NCBI GenBank assembly: GCA_949358305.1
Contig: OX442314.1
Span: forward strand, 34,901,608-34,965,607
Reading direction: 5' to 3'
Length of the DNA stretch: 64,000 nt
Source: Strigamia acuminata
Lineage: Eukaryota > Arthropoda > Chilopoda > Geophilomorpha > Linotaeniidae
Position numbers and translations under genes: made by a program. Shown here in pieces: positions 10,111 through 21,933 of this stretch (positions are counted from its first letter, which is position 1; each line of letters starts with the position of its first letter). Under the pieces are notes generated by a model, which saw nothing but the letters and a program-made list of their open reading frames with translations, was not told the origin of the DNA and made no database searches.

Positions 10111-11692
10111 ATTGTCAAAAAAAAATTTAGAAATTTGTCAAAAAAATATTTAGAAATTTGTCAAAAAAATTTTAGAAATTTTTTCAAAAAAAAATTTCGA
10201 AATTTGGTCAAAATTTATCAAAAAAAATGGGAAATTTGGTCAAAATTTATCAAAGAAAATGGGAATTTTTTCAAAATTTAGCAAAAAAATTGAGAATTTG
10301 GTTTGAAATTTACAAAAACCGTTTGAAATTCACTTCAAACCAAATTCTCAATTTTTTTGCTAAATTTTGAAAAAATTCTCAATTTTTTGCTAAATTTTGA
10401 AAAAATCTCAATTTTTTTGCTCAATTTTTTTGCTGAATTTTGAAAAAAATTGAGATTTTTTGCTAAAGTTTGAAAAAATTATCAATTTTTTGCTAAATTT
10501 TGAAAAAATTCATAATTTTGTGCTAAATTTTGAAAAAATCTCAATTTTTTTGCTGAATTTTGAAAAAAATCTCAATTTTTTTCTGAATTTTGAAAAAAAT
10601 CTCAATTTTTTGCTAAATTTTGAAAAAAATCTCAATTTTTTTCTGAAATTTGAGAAAAATCTCAATTTTTTGCTAAATTTTGAAAAAAATCTCAATTTTT
10701 TTGCTGAATTTTGAAAAAAATCTCAATTTTTTTGCTGAATTTTGAAAAAAATCTCAATTTTTTGCTAAATTTTGAAAAAAATCTCAATTTTTTTTCTGAA
10801 ATTTGAAAAAAATCTCAATTTTTTTGCTGAATTTTGAAAAAAATCTCAATTTTTTTGCTGAATTTTGAAAAAAATTGAGATTTTTTGCTAAAGTTTGAAA
10901 AAATTATCAATTTTTTGCTAAATTTTGAAAAAATTCATAATTTTGTGCTAAATTTTGAAAAAATCTCAATTTTTTTGCTGAATTTTGAAAAAAATCTCAA
11001 TTTTTTTCTGAATTTTGAAAAAAATCTCAATTTTTTGCTAAATTTTGAAAAAATTCATAATTTTGTGCTAAATTTTGAAAAAATCTCAATTTTTTTGCTG
11101 AATTTTGAAAAAAATCTCAATTTTTTTCTGAATTTTGAAAAAAATCTCAATTTTTTGCTAAATTTTGAAAAAAATCTCAATTTTTTTCTGAAATATGAGA
11201 AAAATCTCAATTTTTTGCTAAATTTTGAAAAAAATCTCAATTTTTTTGCTGAATTTTGAAAAAAATCTCAATTTTTTTGCTGAATTTTGAAAAAAATCTC
11301 AATTTTTTGCTAAATTTTGAAAAAAATCTCAATTTTTTTTCTGAAATTTGAAAAAAATCTCAATTTTTTTGCTGAATTTTGAAAAAAATCTCAATTTTTT
11401 GCTAAATTTTGAAAAAAAATCTCAATTTTTTTGCTAAATTTTGAAAAAATTCTAAATTTTTTTGCTAAATTTTGACCAAATTTCTAAATTTTTTTTGACA
11501 AATTTCTAAATTTTTTTTGACAAATTTCTAAATTTTTTTTGACAAATTTCTAAATTTTTTTGACAAATTTCTAAATTTTTTTTAACAAATTTCTAAATTT
11601 TTTTTGTAAAATTTTTAAATTTTTTTTGTGAAATTTCTAAAAAAAAATTTTCTTAAATTTCTACAATTATTTTTGTCAAGTTTCTACCAATC
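10111..11692. repeat. satA satellite array, unit 1 (1,582 bp)
   Basis: The monomer is 30-31 bp, built from CTCAATTTTTTTGCT plus AATTTTGAAAAAA, with some units inverted (ATTGAGATTTTTTGC). The left edge has AAATTTGTCAAAAAA repeats, and the right edge carries the reverse complement of that pattern (TTTTTTTGACAAATTTCTAAA). This array has more divergent monomers than those of units 2-10, including CATAATTTTGTGCT variants. Open frames across the array are by-products of the repeat length and are not genes. Confidence 0.92.
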
Positions 11693-12118
11693 TTAATCAC
11701 ATTGTACGGGGTTCACAAGGTGAAAAACAGTGCTTCCACCCAGAGTAGAACAAATCTTTCGTTTTTAATCTTGTTCTGAATCAGGAATTACAAATTTCAG
11801 TATGATTATAAACAGATAACTATAGATTTTAATTTCATGTGATTATTATCAAGTAGGGAAAAGGCGGAGTAAAAAAACAGACTTAATTAAATATTACGTA
11901 GTGACAGTTCAGACCACTCGATGGCGCTTCTGTCGCATCTTCGGGGAATGCCCGGCGATTTTAGGTGTTTGTGTTTGTGTTTGTGTTTAAGTATTTTAGA
12001 AAAAAGAGAGTAAATTTTATTCAGAATTCGATGTGATAATAAAAAGAAATATAGTTAATACATTTGGATTTAGTTTATAAATGTTTAAAAGGTAACTTTG
12101 AATTTAGTTTTTTTCATT
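11693..12118. other. 3' flank of Elongin C copy 2
   Basis: Near-exact duplicate of 5541-5967 with a few substitutions and one-base indels. No gene is seen. Confidence 0.6.
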
Positions 12119-12481
12119 TCAGCAGTCGAAGAAGTCGGCTGCCATGAGCATTTCGACACAAGTTGCGAGATTGTGTGACACCTCGAAGAAGTTGGGTGGT
12201 TGGATGCCGCTGCCTTGGTATTGAGCTTTGTAGCTCAAGTATCGGCAAACTGTTTTAAGCACTGGACCCGAAATTAACGGAAAAGTCGCATCGTTCGTTT
12301 CATTTTCAGCGTACGGGGTCGGACCATTGAACATGGCTTTGAGGGTCCGGGAAAGATACGCGTGTTGGCGCTTGATTATAAATTCCGTTCCATCCGATGC
12401 AATTAATTTGACGTACATCGAGTCGGGTCCTTCGCAGCCTCCACAAACCATCTCACTTTTTGGATCGGTTGAATCCGCCAT
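12119..12481 (-). CDS. ELOC: Elongin C-like protein, copy 2 (intact, 120 aa)
   Basis: This is an intronless full-length Elongin C homologue; the usual animal protein is about 112 aa. The start ATG at 12481 is the first in frame; a TTG frame upstream is not a likely start. Visible family features are GCEGPDSMYVKLIASDG (residues 15-31), FIIKRQHA, AENETND (about 58-64), a VCRYLSYK segment, and the C-terminal EMLMAADFFDC. Differences from the strongly conserved metazoan protein (for example FNGPTPY where LSGPGQF is usual, and a rebuilt segment before the last helix) mark it as a diverged paralogue rather than the housekeeping gene. Known family role: Cullin-RING adaptor with Elongin B, binding BC-box receptors. 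Whether this copy still binds them is unknown. It lies on the same strand as, and about 0.9 kb upstream of, Filamin-NHL copy 2. Confidence 0.78.
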   Translation of the reverse strand: MADSTDPKSEMVCGGCEGPDSMYVKLIASDGTEFIIKRQHAYLSRTLKAMFNGPTPYAENETNDATFPLISGPVLKTVCRYLSYKAQYQGSGIQPPNFFEVSHNLATCVEMLMAADFFDC

Positions 12482-13395
12482 TTCGATTGTCAATTAAATA
12501 TCAGTAGATACAACTTCTCTTATTGTAAGCAAGAGATGCTGGAGACGAGAACAGGATGACTTGTGAAGTAGAATTAATTTAATTGTGACAACATAGGGAT
12601 TTATATACCCCAAATACACTGTAACGTCCTATTGACATTTTATACACTTGTTCGAAACGTTTAATGGACGTTAATAGGACGCAGGAAATGTTTGATGGTT
12701 TGACTTCTAAATATCACGTACGTGATACATTTTAAACAGCAGTTTATAGATCATATTGAGCGTGATTGGCAGATTGCACAAAGGTGTGATTTAATGTTTA
12801 CTGATGAATGAAAAATAAAGATGATTTTTTTTTATTATACTTTTCACAGTTTAATTTATTTCACTAAAGTTGTATTTTGTTATTTTGATTTGTGAAATAA
12901 CTCTTGCGTCTTGCGTCCATTGTGAGTTTTGGATTGTTTACGACGATATCATTCTTAATTTATTGTCAAGTAATAATAAATATTGCTGTTTTACAATTAA
13001 ACAATAAATCTGTTACAACTCTTCACTGTAGCAATAGAACAAGAGGTCGGAATGAAGCAACTCTATTTGGAATTTCCTAAATTACGGTATATCATTACAT
13101 TTTTTAAATTATGTTATTATCTTGCATGAAATTAGCGATTTTATTTTTGGTTTTGTTTTCTCCATACTCTCATACTCCATACGTTGCGCTTTCTGGTTGA
13201 CGTTTAATTTACTGTTACGTTAATTCAACGTTACGTTCCGGTTAAGTCAAGAGATGCATCGAAATGTGTTTACGATGAAGTTATTACAATAAAATGTCGA
13301 AAGGTCTATTTTAATTGTCATTTAATTCATTTTAATTGTTGAACATGTCTTACAAATTATTTTTCTTTTAAAAATGCATAAATATAAAATTGTCA
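12482..13395. other. Spacer between Elongin C copy 2 and Filamin-NHL copy 2
   Basis: Duplicate of the unit 1 spacer with the same palindrome (12712-12727) and short WQIAQRCDLMFTDE frame. It differs near 12604-12640 by about 30 extra bases. Those bases contain CGTCCTATTGAC, which pairs at 11 of 12 bases with GTTAATAGGACG nearby; this left arm is missing in unit 1. Confidence 0.5.
12712..12727. promoter_or_regulatory. Perfect 16-bp palindrome (second copy)
   Basis: TATCACGTACGTGATA, identical to the unit 1 copy. The role is unknown. Confidence 0.3.
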
Positions 13396-14828
13396 TTAAT
13401 AAATCTGAACTCTCGAATTCTCAAAATCAACAACAACAATCTTTCCTTCCGGCGACACACAAACATCTGACGGACGATTAAACTCGCCAACCCCGGACCC
13501 GTTGGCCCCAAAAGCATGCAAGAAACGCCCATTACTGTCGAATATTTGAATCCTATGATTCTTACTATCCACAACAACGACATTGCCTTCGCCATCAACC
13601 GCAATCCCCGACGGTCTATTAAACTGACCAACATCTTCCCCCAAACTCCCAATTATCTTCGAGCACGTCGCCAAATCGGACATTAAAACATTGATGTAAT
13701 GAAAATCAAAATCCGAGACCAAAATCTCGTCGTCGTGAGTAAAACAAATGCCCCTCGGTGAATTGAAAATATGCGCCGAACAAACGCTCAAAAACTGACC
13801 GCTAAAATCGAACAACTGCACCCGATGGTTGCGGCTATCGGCGACCAAAATCTGATGCGCCGAGTTCACAGCCACGTCCCACGGGTAATTCAACTGCCCA
13901 TTACCCGTGCCCAGTGTCCCGAACGTGCGCACAAACTCCCCGCTCAGCGTAAACAGTTGAACGCGATGATTATCCTTGTCCACGACAATAATTCGGCAAT
14001 ATCGCTCGTCCACGGTCACTCCTACCGGCAAATTGAATTGTCCTTCGTCCGAGCCGTGCGCGCCGAATTTGAACAAGAACTGGCCGTTGATGTTGAACAC
14101 CTGCACTCTGTGGTTGCTTCGGTCCGCGACTATTATTCGACTCTCGGCGTCGCAGCACACGCCCCACGGCCTGCTGAACTCGCCGTCGCCGTCGCCTTTG
14201 AGGCCGAACACGGCCACCGGGCTGATAATTTTGGTCAGGTCGCGAACGTGCACGTGGACGGTCAGTGGGCTGTTTGCGACGTGTTGGTTGAGGATTTTCA
14301 CCGATATGTTGATCGTCCCGACGCTGGTGGGGATGTATCTGACGAGGAATTTGGTTCTGTGGCCATCTTGAGGGATTAGATGGAAATTGTCGACTTTGTC
14401 GCATTGGATGCTCACGAAGCTTTGGTCGAGCGGCGTGGGTTCGTTGGAGACGTCTCGGACGTGGATCGTGAAGGTTGAGAATTGGTTAATGACTGATTTG
14501 TTGGTTTCTTGGTTCATTACGAGGCAGAGTGGGGGATACGGGAATGAGAGTGTCGTGCCGTCGGGGTGGTTGATGAACGGCAGGCGACGTTGGTTATGGT
14601 TGGTGGTCGGCTGGCGGGGTTGCTTGATGAACGGAAAGAGTTTTTGCACGAGTTGGTTGATGAGCGGTCGGAGTTGTCGCACGAATTGCTCGATGTGATG
14701 CTTGCTGTTGTAGATGTCGACTACTACTTCGGAGCGGTCTAGGAGTGTCTTGCAGGTGACGTATTTTTGAATTATCATGTAGACGTATGGTAGTATGTCG
14801 TCGCATATGTGAAATTTCAAAGGACTAT
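13396..14828 (-). CDS. Filamin-NHL exon, copy 2 (conversion patch, G439A)
   Basis: Same domain content as copy 1. It differs from all other copies by 12 substitutions confined to 13495-13597, in the last two NHL blades. Only one residue changes (Gly to Ala at 439 in FGGNGSG); the other affected codons keep their amino acid (for example GGG AAC GTT to GGC AAT GTC). Outside the patch it matches copy 1, including AACATC where copies 3-11 have GACATC at the equivalent of 13630. The tract looks like gene conversion from a diverged paralogue. Confidence 0.88.
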
Positions 14829-16277
14829 CTGTTTAAATAAAAATAAAAATAATAAATTAGATTCAATTTTGTACACATTAAAATCGCCAAAATATAGTCT
14901 ACTTTTTTTTTTTACCGTTTATAATATCAAAATTTACTTTTCATCCATTAAAATTGCCAAAATTTACTTCTTAAGCGTTTAAAATCGCCACAATTTTCTT
15001 CTTAGCAGTTTAAAATCACCAAAATTTACTTTTTCACCGCTTAAAATTACCAAAATAAACTTTTTCACCGCTTAAAATCACCAAAATAAACTTTTTCACC
15101 GCTTAAAATACCAAAATAAACTTTTTCACCGCTTAAAATACCAAAATAAACTTTTTCACCGCTTAAAATCACCAAAATTTACTTTTTCACCGCTTAAAAT
15201 CACCAAAATACACTTCTTCCCCGCTTAAAATGGCCAAAATTTATATTTTTACCGTTTATAATATCAAAATTTACTTTTTCATCCATTAAAATGGGCAAAA
15301 TTTATATTTTTACCGTTTATAATATCAAAATTTAAAATGGGCAAAATTTACTTGTTAAGCGTTTTAAATCGCTTAAGATTTACTGTTTTATTAGTAAAGA
15401 GAGGAAGTTGCAGCTGTTCGGTGTGTTTCTGAGGTTCTTGTGGTCGCTGTTAGTGGACGAGGAAAGAGACAGACGTGCACACGTTGTTTTATTTTGCAGC
15501 ATCCACGATGGGCGAGAGAGAGGGAGAGAACTCGTACTTGTTGCGCACTCTAGCGAGTAAATTGTGCAATAGTGAATAAAATAGTAAAAAGCTGAGTGAG
15601 GTGATGATCTGTGATCTTGGAGTGATGCTGAAAACGTCATATTCGTTACTTGTTCCAAGATTAACATGTAATTCAATGTTAAATGTAAGCCTACTTATTT
15701 GTAGATAGGAACAAAACAGTATATTATTATACATATAGGTATAGGTCTGTATGTATACAAGTACCCTGGTATATATAGTGTAGTCTATTTAAAGTTGTTG
15801 TGCGCAGACATGGTGCCATTTGTTCATGTGAGCTAGTCGTGTGCGGAGCTCGAGCGAGGCGAGGCGAGGCGAGGCGAGGCGAGGCGAGGATCCGATCCAT
15901 TTTAATCTCATTTACATTTGAATTGGTTTGTACTTTGATTTGGTTTAAAATTTCAGATGACATTTGATTTCTTTTTGTATTTGTATTTGATTTGGGATGG
16001 ATGGATGGATTGATGAGTAAGCCTATTTGTGTTATCGGTTATCGGTAACTTAGGAGTTTGGCAGGTGCGGACCTCGCTCGCTCGCTCGCTCGCTCGCTCG
16101 CTCGGACGAGACGAGACAAGGTAATTTTCTCATTTATCGTGACTCTACTCGAGTGAATTCGGCCGTTGGTTAAGTTGTTTGAATTTGAATTTGAATTTTA
16201 CATCAGATTTTGATGAATTGCGAGTTTATTTCTGCATGATTTTGATGAAATTCAAGTGAATTTCAAACGGTTTTTGT
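14829..16277. other. Unit 2 spacer (class A)
   Basis: Same length and content as the unit 1 spacer: long 31-bp repeat block, (GCGAG)7 and (CGCT)7. A + strand frame MGEREGENSYLL after TTATTTTGCAG is open for 23 codons, as in unit 1. Confidence 0.55.
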
Positions 16278-18988
16278 ATTGTCAAAAAAAAATTTAGAAA
16301 TTTGTCAAAAAAATATTTAGAAATTTGTCAAAAAAATTTTAGAAATTTTTTCAAAAAAAAATTTCGAAATTTGGTCAAAATTTATCAAAAAAAATGGGAA
16401 TTTTTTCAAAATTTAGCAAAAAAAATGGGAATTTTTTCAAAATTTAGCAAAAAAATTGAGAATTTGGTTTGAAATTTACAAAAACCGTTTGAAATTCACA
16501 TCAAACCAAATTCTCAATTTTTTTGCTAAATTTTGAAAAAATTCTCAATTTTTTGCTAAACTTTGAAAAAATCTCAATTTTTTTGCTGAATTTTGAAAAA
16601 AATCTCAATTTTTTTCTGAATTTTGAAAAAAATTGAGATTTTTTGCTAAATTTTGAAAAAAATCTCAATTTTTTTGCTAAATTTTGAAAAAATCTCAATT
16701 TTTTTGCTGAATTTTGAAAAAAATTGAGATTTTTTGCTAAATTTTGAAAAAAATCTCAATTTTTTTGCTAAATTTTGAAAAAATCTCAATTTTTTTGCTG
16801 AATTTTGAAAAAAATTGAGATTTTTTGCTAAATTTTGAAAAAAATCTCAATTTTTTTGCTAAATTTTGAAAAAATCTCAATTTTTTTGCTAAATTTTGAA
16901 AAAATCTCAATTCTTTTCTGAATTTTGAAAAAAATCTCAATTTTTTGCTAAATTTTGAAAAAAATCTCAATTTTTTTGCTGAATTTTGAAAAAAATCTCA
17001 ATTTTTTTGCTGAATTTTGAAAAAAAATCTCAATTTTTTGCTAAATTTTGAAAAAATTCTCAATTTTTTGCTAAACTTTGAAAAAATCTCAATTTTTTTG
17101 CTGAATTTTGAAAAAAATCTCAATTTTTTTCTGAATTTTGAAAAAAATTGAGATTTTTTGCTAAATTTTGAAAAAAATCTCAATTTTTTTGCTAAATTTT
17201 GAAAAAATCTCAATTTTTTTGCTGAATTTTGAAAAAAATTGAGATTTTTGGCTAAATTTTGAAAAAAATCTCAATTTTTTTGCTAAATTTTGAAAAAATC
17301 TCAATTTTTTTGCTGAATTTTGAAAAAAATTGAGATTTTTTGCTAAATTTTGAAAAAAATCTCAATTTTTTTGCTAAATTTTGAAAAAATCTCAATTTTT
17401 TTGCTAAATTTTGAAAAAATCTCAATTCTTTTCTGAATTTTGAAAAAAATCTCAATTTTTTGCTAAATTTTGAAAAAAATCTCAATTTTTTTGCTGAATT
17501 TTGAAAAAAATTGAGATTTTTTGCTAAATTTTGAAAAAATCTCAATTTTTTTGCTGAATTTTGAAAAAATCTCAATTTTTTTGCTGAATTTTGAAAAAAA
17601 TTGAGATTTTTTGCTAAATTTTGAAAAAAATCTCAATTTTTTTGCTAAATTTTGAAAAAATCTCAATTTTTTTGCTGAATTTTGAAAAAAATTGAGATTT
17701 TTTGCTAAATTTTGAAAAAAATCTCAATTTTTTTGCTAAATTTTGAAAAAATCTCAATTTTTTTGCTAAATTTTGAAAAAATCTCAATTCTTTTCTGAAT
17801 TTTGAAAAAAATCTCAATTTTTTTCTGAATTTTGAAAAAAATTGAGATTTTTTGCTAAATTTTGAAAAAAATCTCAATTTTTTTGCTAAATTTTGAAAAA
17901 ATCTCAATTTTTTTGCTGAATTTTGAAAAAAATTGAGATTTTTTGCTAAATTTTGAAAAAAATCTCAATTTTTTTGCTAAATTTTGAAAAAATCTCAATT
18001 TTTTTGCTGAATTTTGAAAAAAATTGAGATTTTTTGCTAAATTTTGAAAAAAATCTCAATTTTTTTGCTAAATTTTGAAAAAATCTCAATTTTTTTGCTA
18101 AATTTTGAAAAAATCTCAATTCTTTTCTGAATTTTGAAAAAAATCTCAATTTTTTGCTAAATTTTGAAAAAAATCTCAATTTTTTTGCTGAATTTTGAAA
18201 AAAATCTCAATTTTTTTGCTGAATTTTGAAAAAAAATCTCAATTTTTTGCTAAATTTTGAAAAAATTCTCAATTTTTTGCTAAACTTTGAAAAAATCTCA
18301 ATTTTTTTGCTGAATTTTGAAAAAAATCTCAATTTTTTTCTGAATTTTGAAAAAAATTGAGATTTTTTGCTAAATTTTGAAAAAAATCTCAATTTTTTTG
18401 CTAAATTTTGAAAAAATCTCAATTTTTTTGCTGAATTTTGAAAAAAATTGAGATTTTTTGCTAAATTTTGAAAAAAATCTCAATTTTTTTGCTAAATTTT
18501 GAAAAAATCTCAATTTTTTTGCTGAATTTTGAAAAAAATTGAGATTTTTTGCTAAATTTTGAAAAAAATCTCAATTTTTTTGCTAAATTTTGAAAAAATC
18601 TCAATTTTTTTGCTAAATTTTGAAAAAATCTCAATTCTTTTCTGAATTTTGAAAAAAATCTCAATTTTTTGCTAAATTTTGAAAAAAATCTCAATTTTTT
18701 TGCTGAATTTTGAAAAAAATCTCAATTTTTTTGCTGAATTTTGAAAAAAAATCTCAATTTTTTGCTAAATTTTGAAAAAAATCTCAATTTTTTTGCTAAA
18801 TTTTGAAAAAATTCTAATTTTTTTTGCTAAATTTTGACCAAATTTCTAAATTTTTTTTGACAAATTTCTAAATTTTTTTTGTGAAATTTTTAAATTTTGT
18901 TTTTGAAATTTTTAAATTTTTTTTGTGAAATTTCTAAAAAAAATTTTCTCAAATTTCTACAATTATTTTTGTCAAGTTTCTACCAATC
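16278..18988. repeat. satA satellite array, unit 2 (2,711 bp)
   Basis: 30-31-bp monomers in direct and inverted orientation. A perfect 42-bp inverted repeat opens the array (16431-16472 and 16501-16542, 28-nt spacer). A block beginning near 16998 recurs at 18207, a 1,209-bp higher-order period. Confidence 0.93.
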
Positions 18989-19313
18989 TTTGTCAAGTTT
19001 CTACCAATTTTTCCTCTCTTTACTGATTTATTTTTACTGTTAAAAGTTGTCAAAATTTATATTTTTACCGTTTAAAACCGCAAAAATATACTTTTTCATC
19101 TTTTAAAATCGCCAAAATAAACTTTTTCACCGCTTAAAATCGCCAAAACTTAATTTTTAAGTCAAGAGATGCATCGGAATAATGTGTTTACGATGAAGTT
19201 ATTACAATAAAATGTCGAAAGGCCTATTTTAATTGTCATTTAATTCATTTTAATTGCTGAACATGTCTTACAAATTATTTTTCTTTTAAAAATGCATAAA
19301 TATAAAATTGTCA
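18989..19313. other. Left flank of Filamin-NHL copy 3 (Elongin C block absent)
   Basis: Short AT-rich flank shared by units 3-11: TTTGTCAAGTTTCTACCAAT, then four 31-bp-type repeats with CTTTTTCACCGCTTAAAAT, then AAGTCAAGAGATGCATCGGA. In units 1 and 2 the last motif follows the Elongin C block. Equivalent flanks begin at 25370, 32752, 36481, 40316, 44167, 48002, 54383 and 61796. No gene is seen in them. Confidence 0.6.
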
Positions 19314-20746
19314 TTAATAAATCTGAACTCTCGAATTCTCAAAATCAACAACAACAATCTTTCCTTCCGGCGACACACAAACATCTGACGGACGATTAAA
19401 CTCGCCAACCCCAGACCCATTCCCACCAAAAGCATGCAAGAAACGTCCATTACTGTCGAATATTTGAATCCTGTGATTCTTACTGTCCACAACAACAACG
19501 TTCCCTTCGCCATCGACCGCAATCCCCGACGGTCTATTAAACTGACCGACATCTTCCCCCAAACTCCCAATTATCTTCGAGCACGTCGCCAAATCGGACA
19601 TTAAAACATTGATGTAATGAAAATCAAAATCCGAGACCAAAATCTCGTCGTCGTGAGTAAAACAAATGCCCCTCGGTGAATTGAAAATATGCGCCGAACA
19701 AACGCTCAAAAACTGACCGCTAAAATCGAACAACTGCACCCGATGGTTGCGGCTATCGGCGACCAAAATCTGATGCGCCGAGTTCACAGCCACGTCCCAC
19801 GGGTAATTCAACTGCCCATTACCCGTGCCCAGTGTCCCGAACGTGCGCACAAACTCCCCGCTCAGCGTAAACAGTTGAACGCGATGATTATCCTTGTCCA
19901 CGACAATAATTCGGCAATATCGCTCGTCCACGGTCACTCCTACCGGCAAATTGAATTGTCCTTCGTCCGAGCCGTGCGCGCCGAATTTGAACAAGAACTG
20001 GCCGTTGATGTTGAACACCTGCACTCTGTGGTTGCTTCGGTCCGCGACTATTATTCGACTCTCGGCGTCGCAGCACACGCCCCACGGCCTGCTGAACTCG
20101 CCGTCGCCGTCGCCTTTGAGGCCGAACACGGCCACCGGGCTGATAATTTTGGTCAGGTCGCGAACGTGCACATGGACGGTCAGTGGGCTGTTTGCGACGT
20201 GTTGGTTGAGGATTTTCACCGATATGTTGATCGTCCCGACGCTGGTGGGGATGTATCTGACGAGGAATTTAGTTCTGTGGCCATCTTGAGGGATTAGATG
20301 GAAATTGTCGACTTTGTCGCATTGGATGCTCACGAAGCTTTGGTCGAGCGGCGTGGGTTCGTTGGAGACGTCTCGGACGTGGATCGTGAAGGTTGAGAAT
20401 TGGTTAATGACTGATTTGTTGGTTTCTTGGTTCATTACGAGGCAGAGTGGGGGATACGGGAATGAGAGTGTCGTGCCGTCGGGGTGGTTGATGAACGGCA
20501 GGCGACGTTGGTTATGGTTGGTGGTCGGCTGGCGGGGTTGCTTGATGAACGGAAAGAGTTTTTGCACGAGTTGGTTGATGAGCGGTCGGAGTTGTCGCAC
20601 GAATTGCTCGATGTGATGCTTGCTGTTGTAGATGTCGACTACTACTTCGGAGCGGTCTAGGAGTGTCTTGCAGGTGACGTATTTTTGAATTATCATGTAG
20701 ACGTATGGTAGTATGTCGTCGCATATGTGAAATTTCAAAGGACTAT
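19314..20746 (-). CDS. Filamin-NHL exon, copy 3
   Basis: Protein identical to copy 1. It carries two silent variants, at 20172 (CAT for CAC in VHVHV) and 20271 (ACT for ACC), shared only with copy 9. The upstream polypyrimidine tract is also one AAT shorter, as in copy 9. Confidence 0.87.
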
Positions 20747-21933
20747 CTGTTTAAATAAAAATAAAAATAAATTAGATTCAATTTTGTACACATTAAAATC
20801 GCCAAAATATAGTCTACTTTTTTTTTTTACCGTTTATAATATCAAAATTTACTTTTCATCCATTAAAATTGCCAAAATTTACTTCTTAAGCGTTTAAAAT
20901 CGCCACAATTTTCTTCTTAGCAGTTTAAAATCGCCAAAATTTACTTTTTCATCCATTAAAATGGGCAAAATTTATATTTTTACCGTTTATAATATCAAAA
21001 TTTAAAATGGGCAAAATTTACTTGTTAAGCGTTTTAAATCGCTTAAGATTTACTGTTTTATTAGTAAAGAGAGGAAGTTGCAGCTGTTCGGTGTGTTTCT
21101 GAGGTTCTTGTGGTCGCTGTTAGTGGACGAGGAAAGAGACAGACGTGCACACGTTGTTTTATTTTGCAGCATCCACGATGGGCGAGAGAGAGGGAGAGAA
21201 CTCGTACTTGTTGCGCACTCTAGCGAGTAAATAGTGCAATAGTGAATAAAATAGTAAAAAGCTGAGGTGATGATCTGTGATCTTGGAGTGATGCTGAAAA
21301 CGTCATATTCGTTACTTGTTCCAAGATTAACATGTAATTTAATGTTAAATAAGTATATTTGTAGATAGGAACAAAACAGTATATTATTATACATATAGGT
21401 ATAGGTCTGTATGTATACAAGTACCCTGGTATATATAGTGTAGTCTATTTAAAGTTGTTGTGCGCAGACATGGTGCCATTTGTTCATGTGAGCTAGTCGT
21501 GTGCGGAGCTCGAGCGAGGCGAGGCGAGGCGAGGCGAGGCGAGGCGAGGATCCGATCCATTTTAATCTCATTTACATTTGAATTGGTTTGTACTTTGATT
21601 TGGTTTAAAATTTCAGATGACATTTGATTTCTTTTTGTATTTGTATTTGATTTGGGATGGATGGATGGATTGATGAGTAAGCCTATTTGTGTTATCGGTT
21701 ATCGGTAACTTAGGAGTTTGGCAGGTGCGGACCTCGCTCGCTCGCTCGCTCGCTCGCTCGGACGAGACGAGACAAGGTAATTTTCTCATTTATCGTGACT
21801 CTACTCGAGTGAATTCGGCCGTTGGTTAAGTTGTTTGAATTTGAATTTGAATTTTACATCAGATTTTGATGAATTGCGAGTTTATTTCTGCATGATTTTG
21901 ATGAAATTCAAGTGAATTTCAAACGGTTTTTGT
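20747..21933. other. Unit 3 spacer (class B)
   Basis: Intermediate 31-bp repeat block, (GCGAG)7 and (CGCT)6. The + strand MGEREGEN frame is cut by TAG (AAATAG in place of AAATTG). The variant TTAAATAAGTATATTTG is shared with units 4, 9 and 10. Confidence 0.5.

Larger units (their letters stand above)
5541..11692. repeat. Array unit 1 (6,152 bp; with Elongin C block)
   Basis: The unit starts at TTAATCACATTGTACGGGG and ends where the same sequence restarts at 11693. Order along the + strand: Elongin C-like copy (-), AT-rich flank, Filamin-NHL exon (-), 31-bp repeat block and spacer, satA array. The left edge at 5541 is the boundary between array and unique sequence. Confidence 0.85.
11693..18988. 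repeat. Array unit 2 (7,296 bp; with Elongin C block)
   Basis: Direct tandem copy of unit 1. The order is the same, with an intact Elongin C-like gene, a conversion patch in the Filamin-NHL exon, and a longer satA array. It is the last unit to carry the Elongin C block. Confidence 0.85.

Noticed and set aside
10111-11692. CRISPR-like array because of regular 30-31-bp spacing
   Set aside because: No unique spacers, the whole period is repeated, and the genome is eukaryotic; this is satellite DNA.
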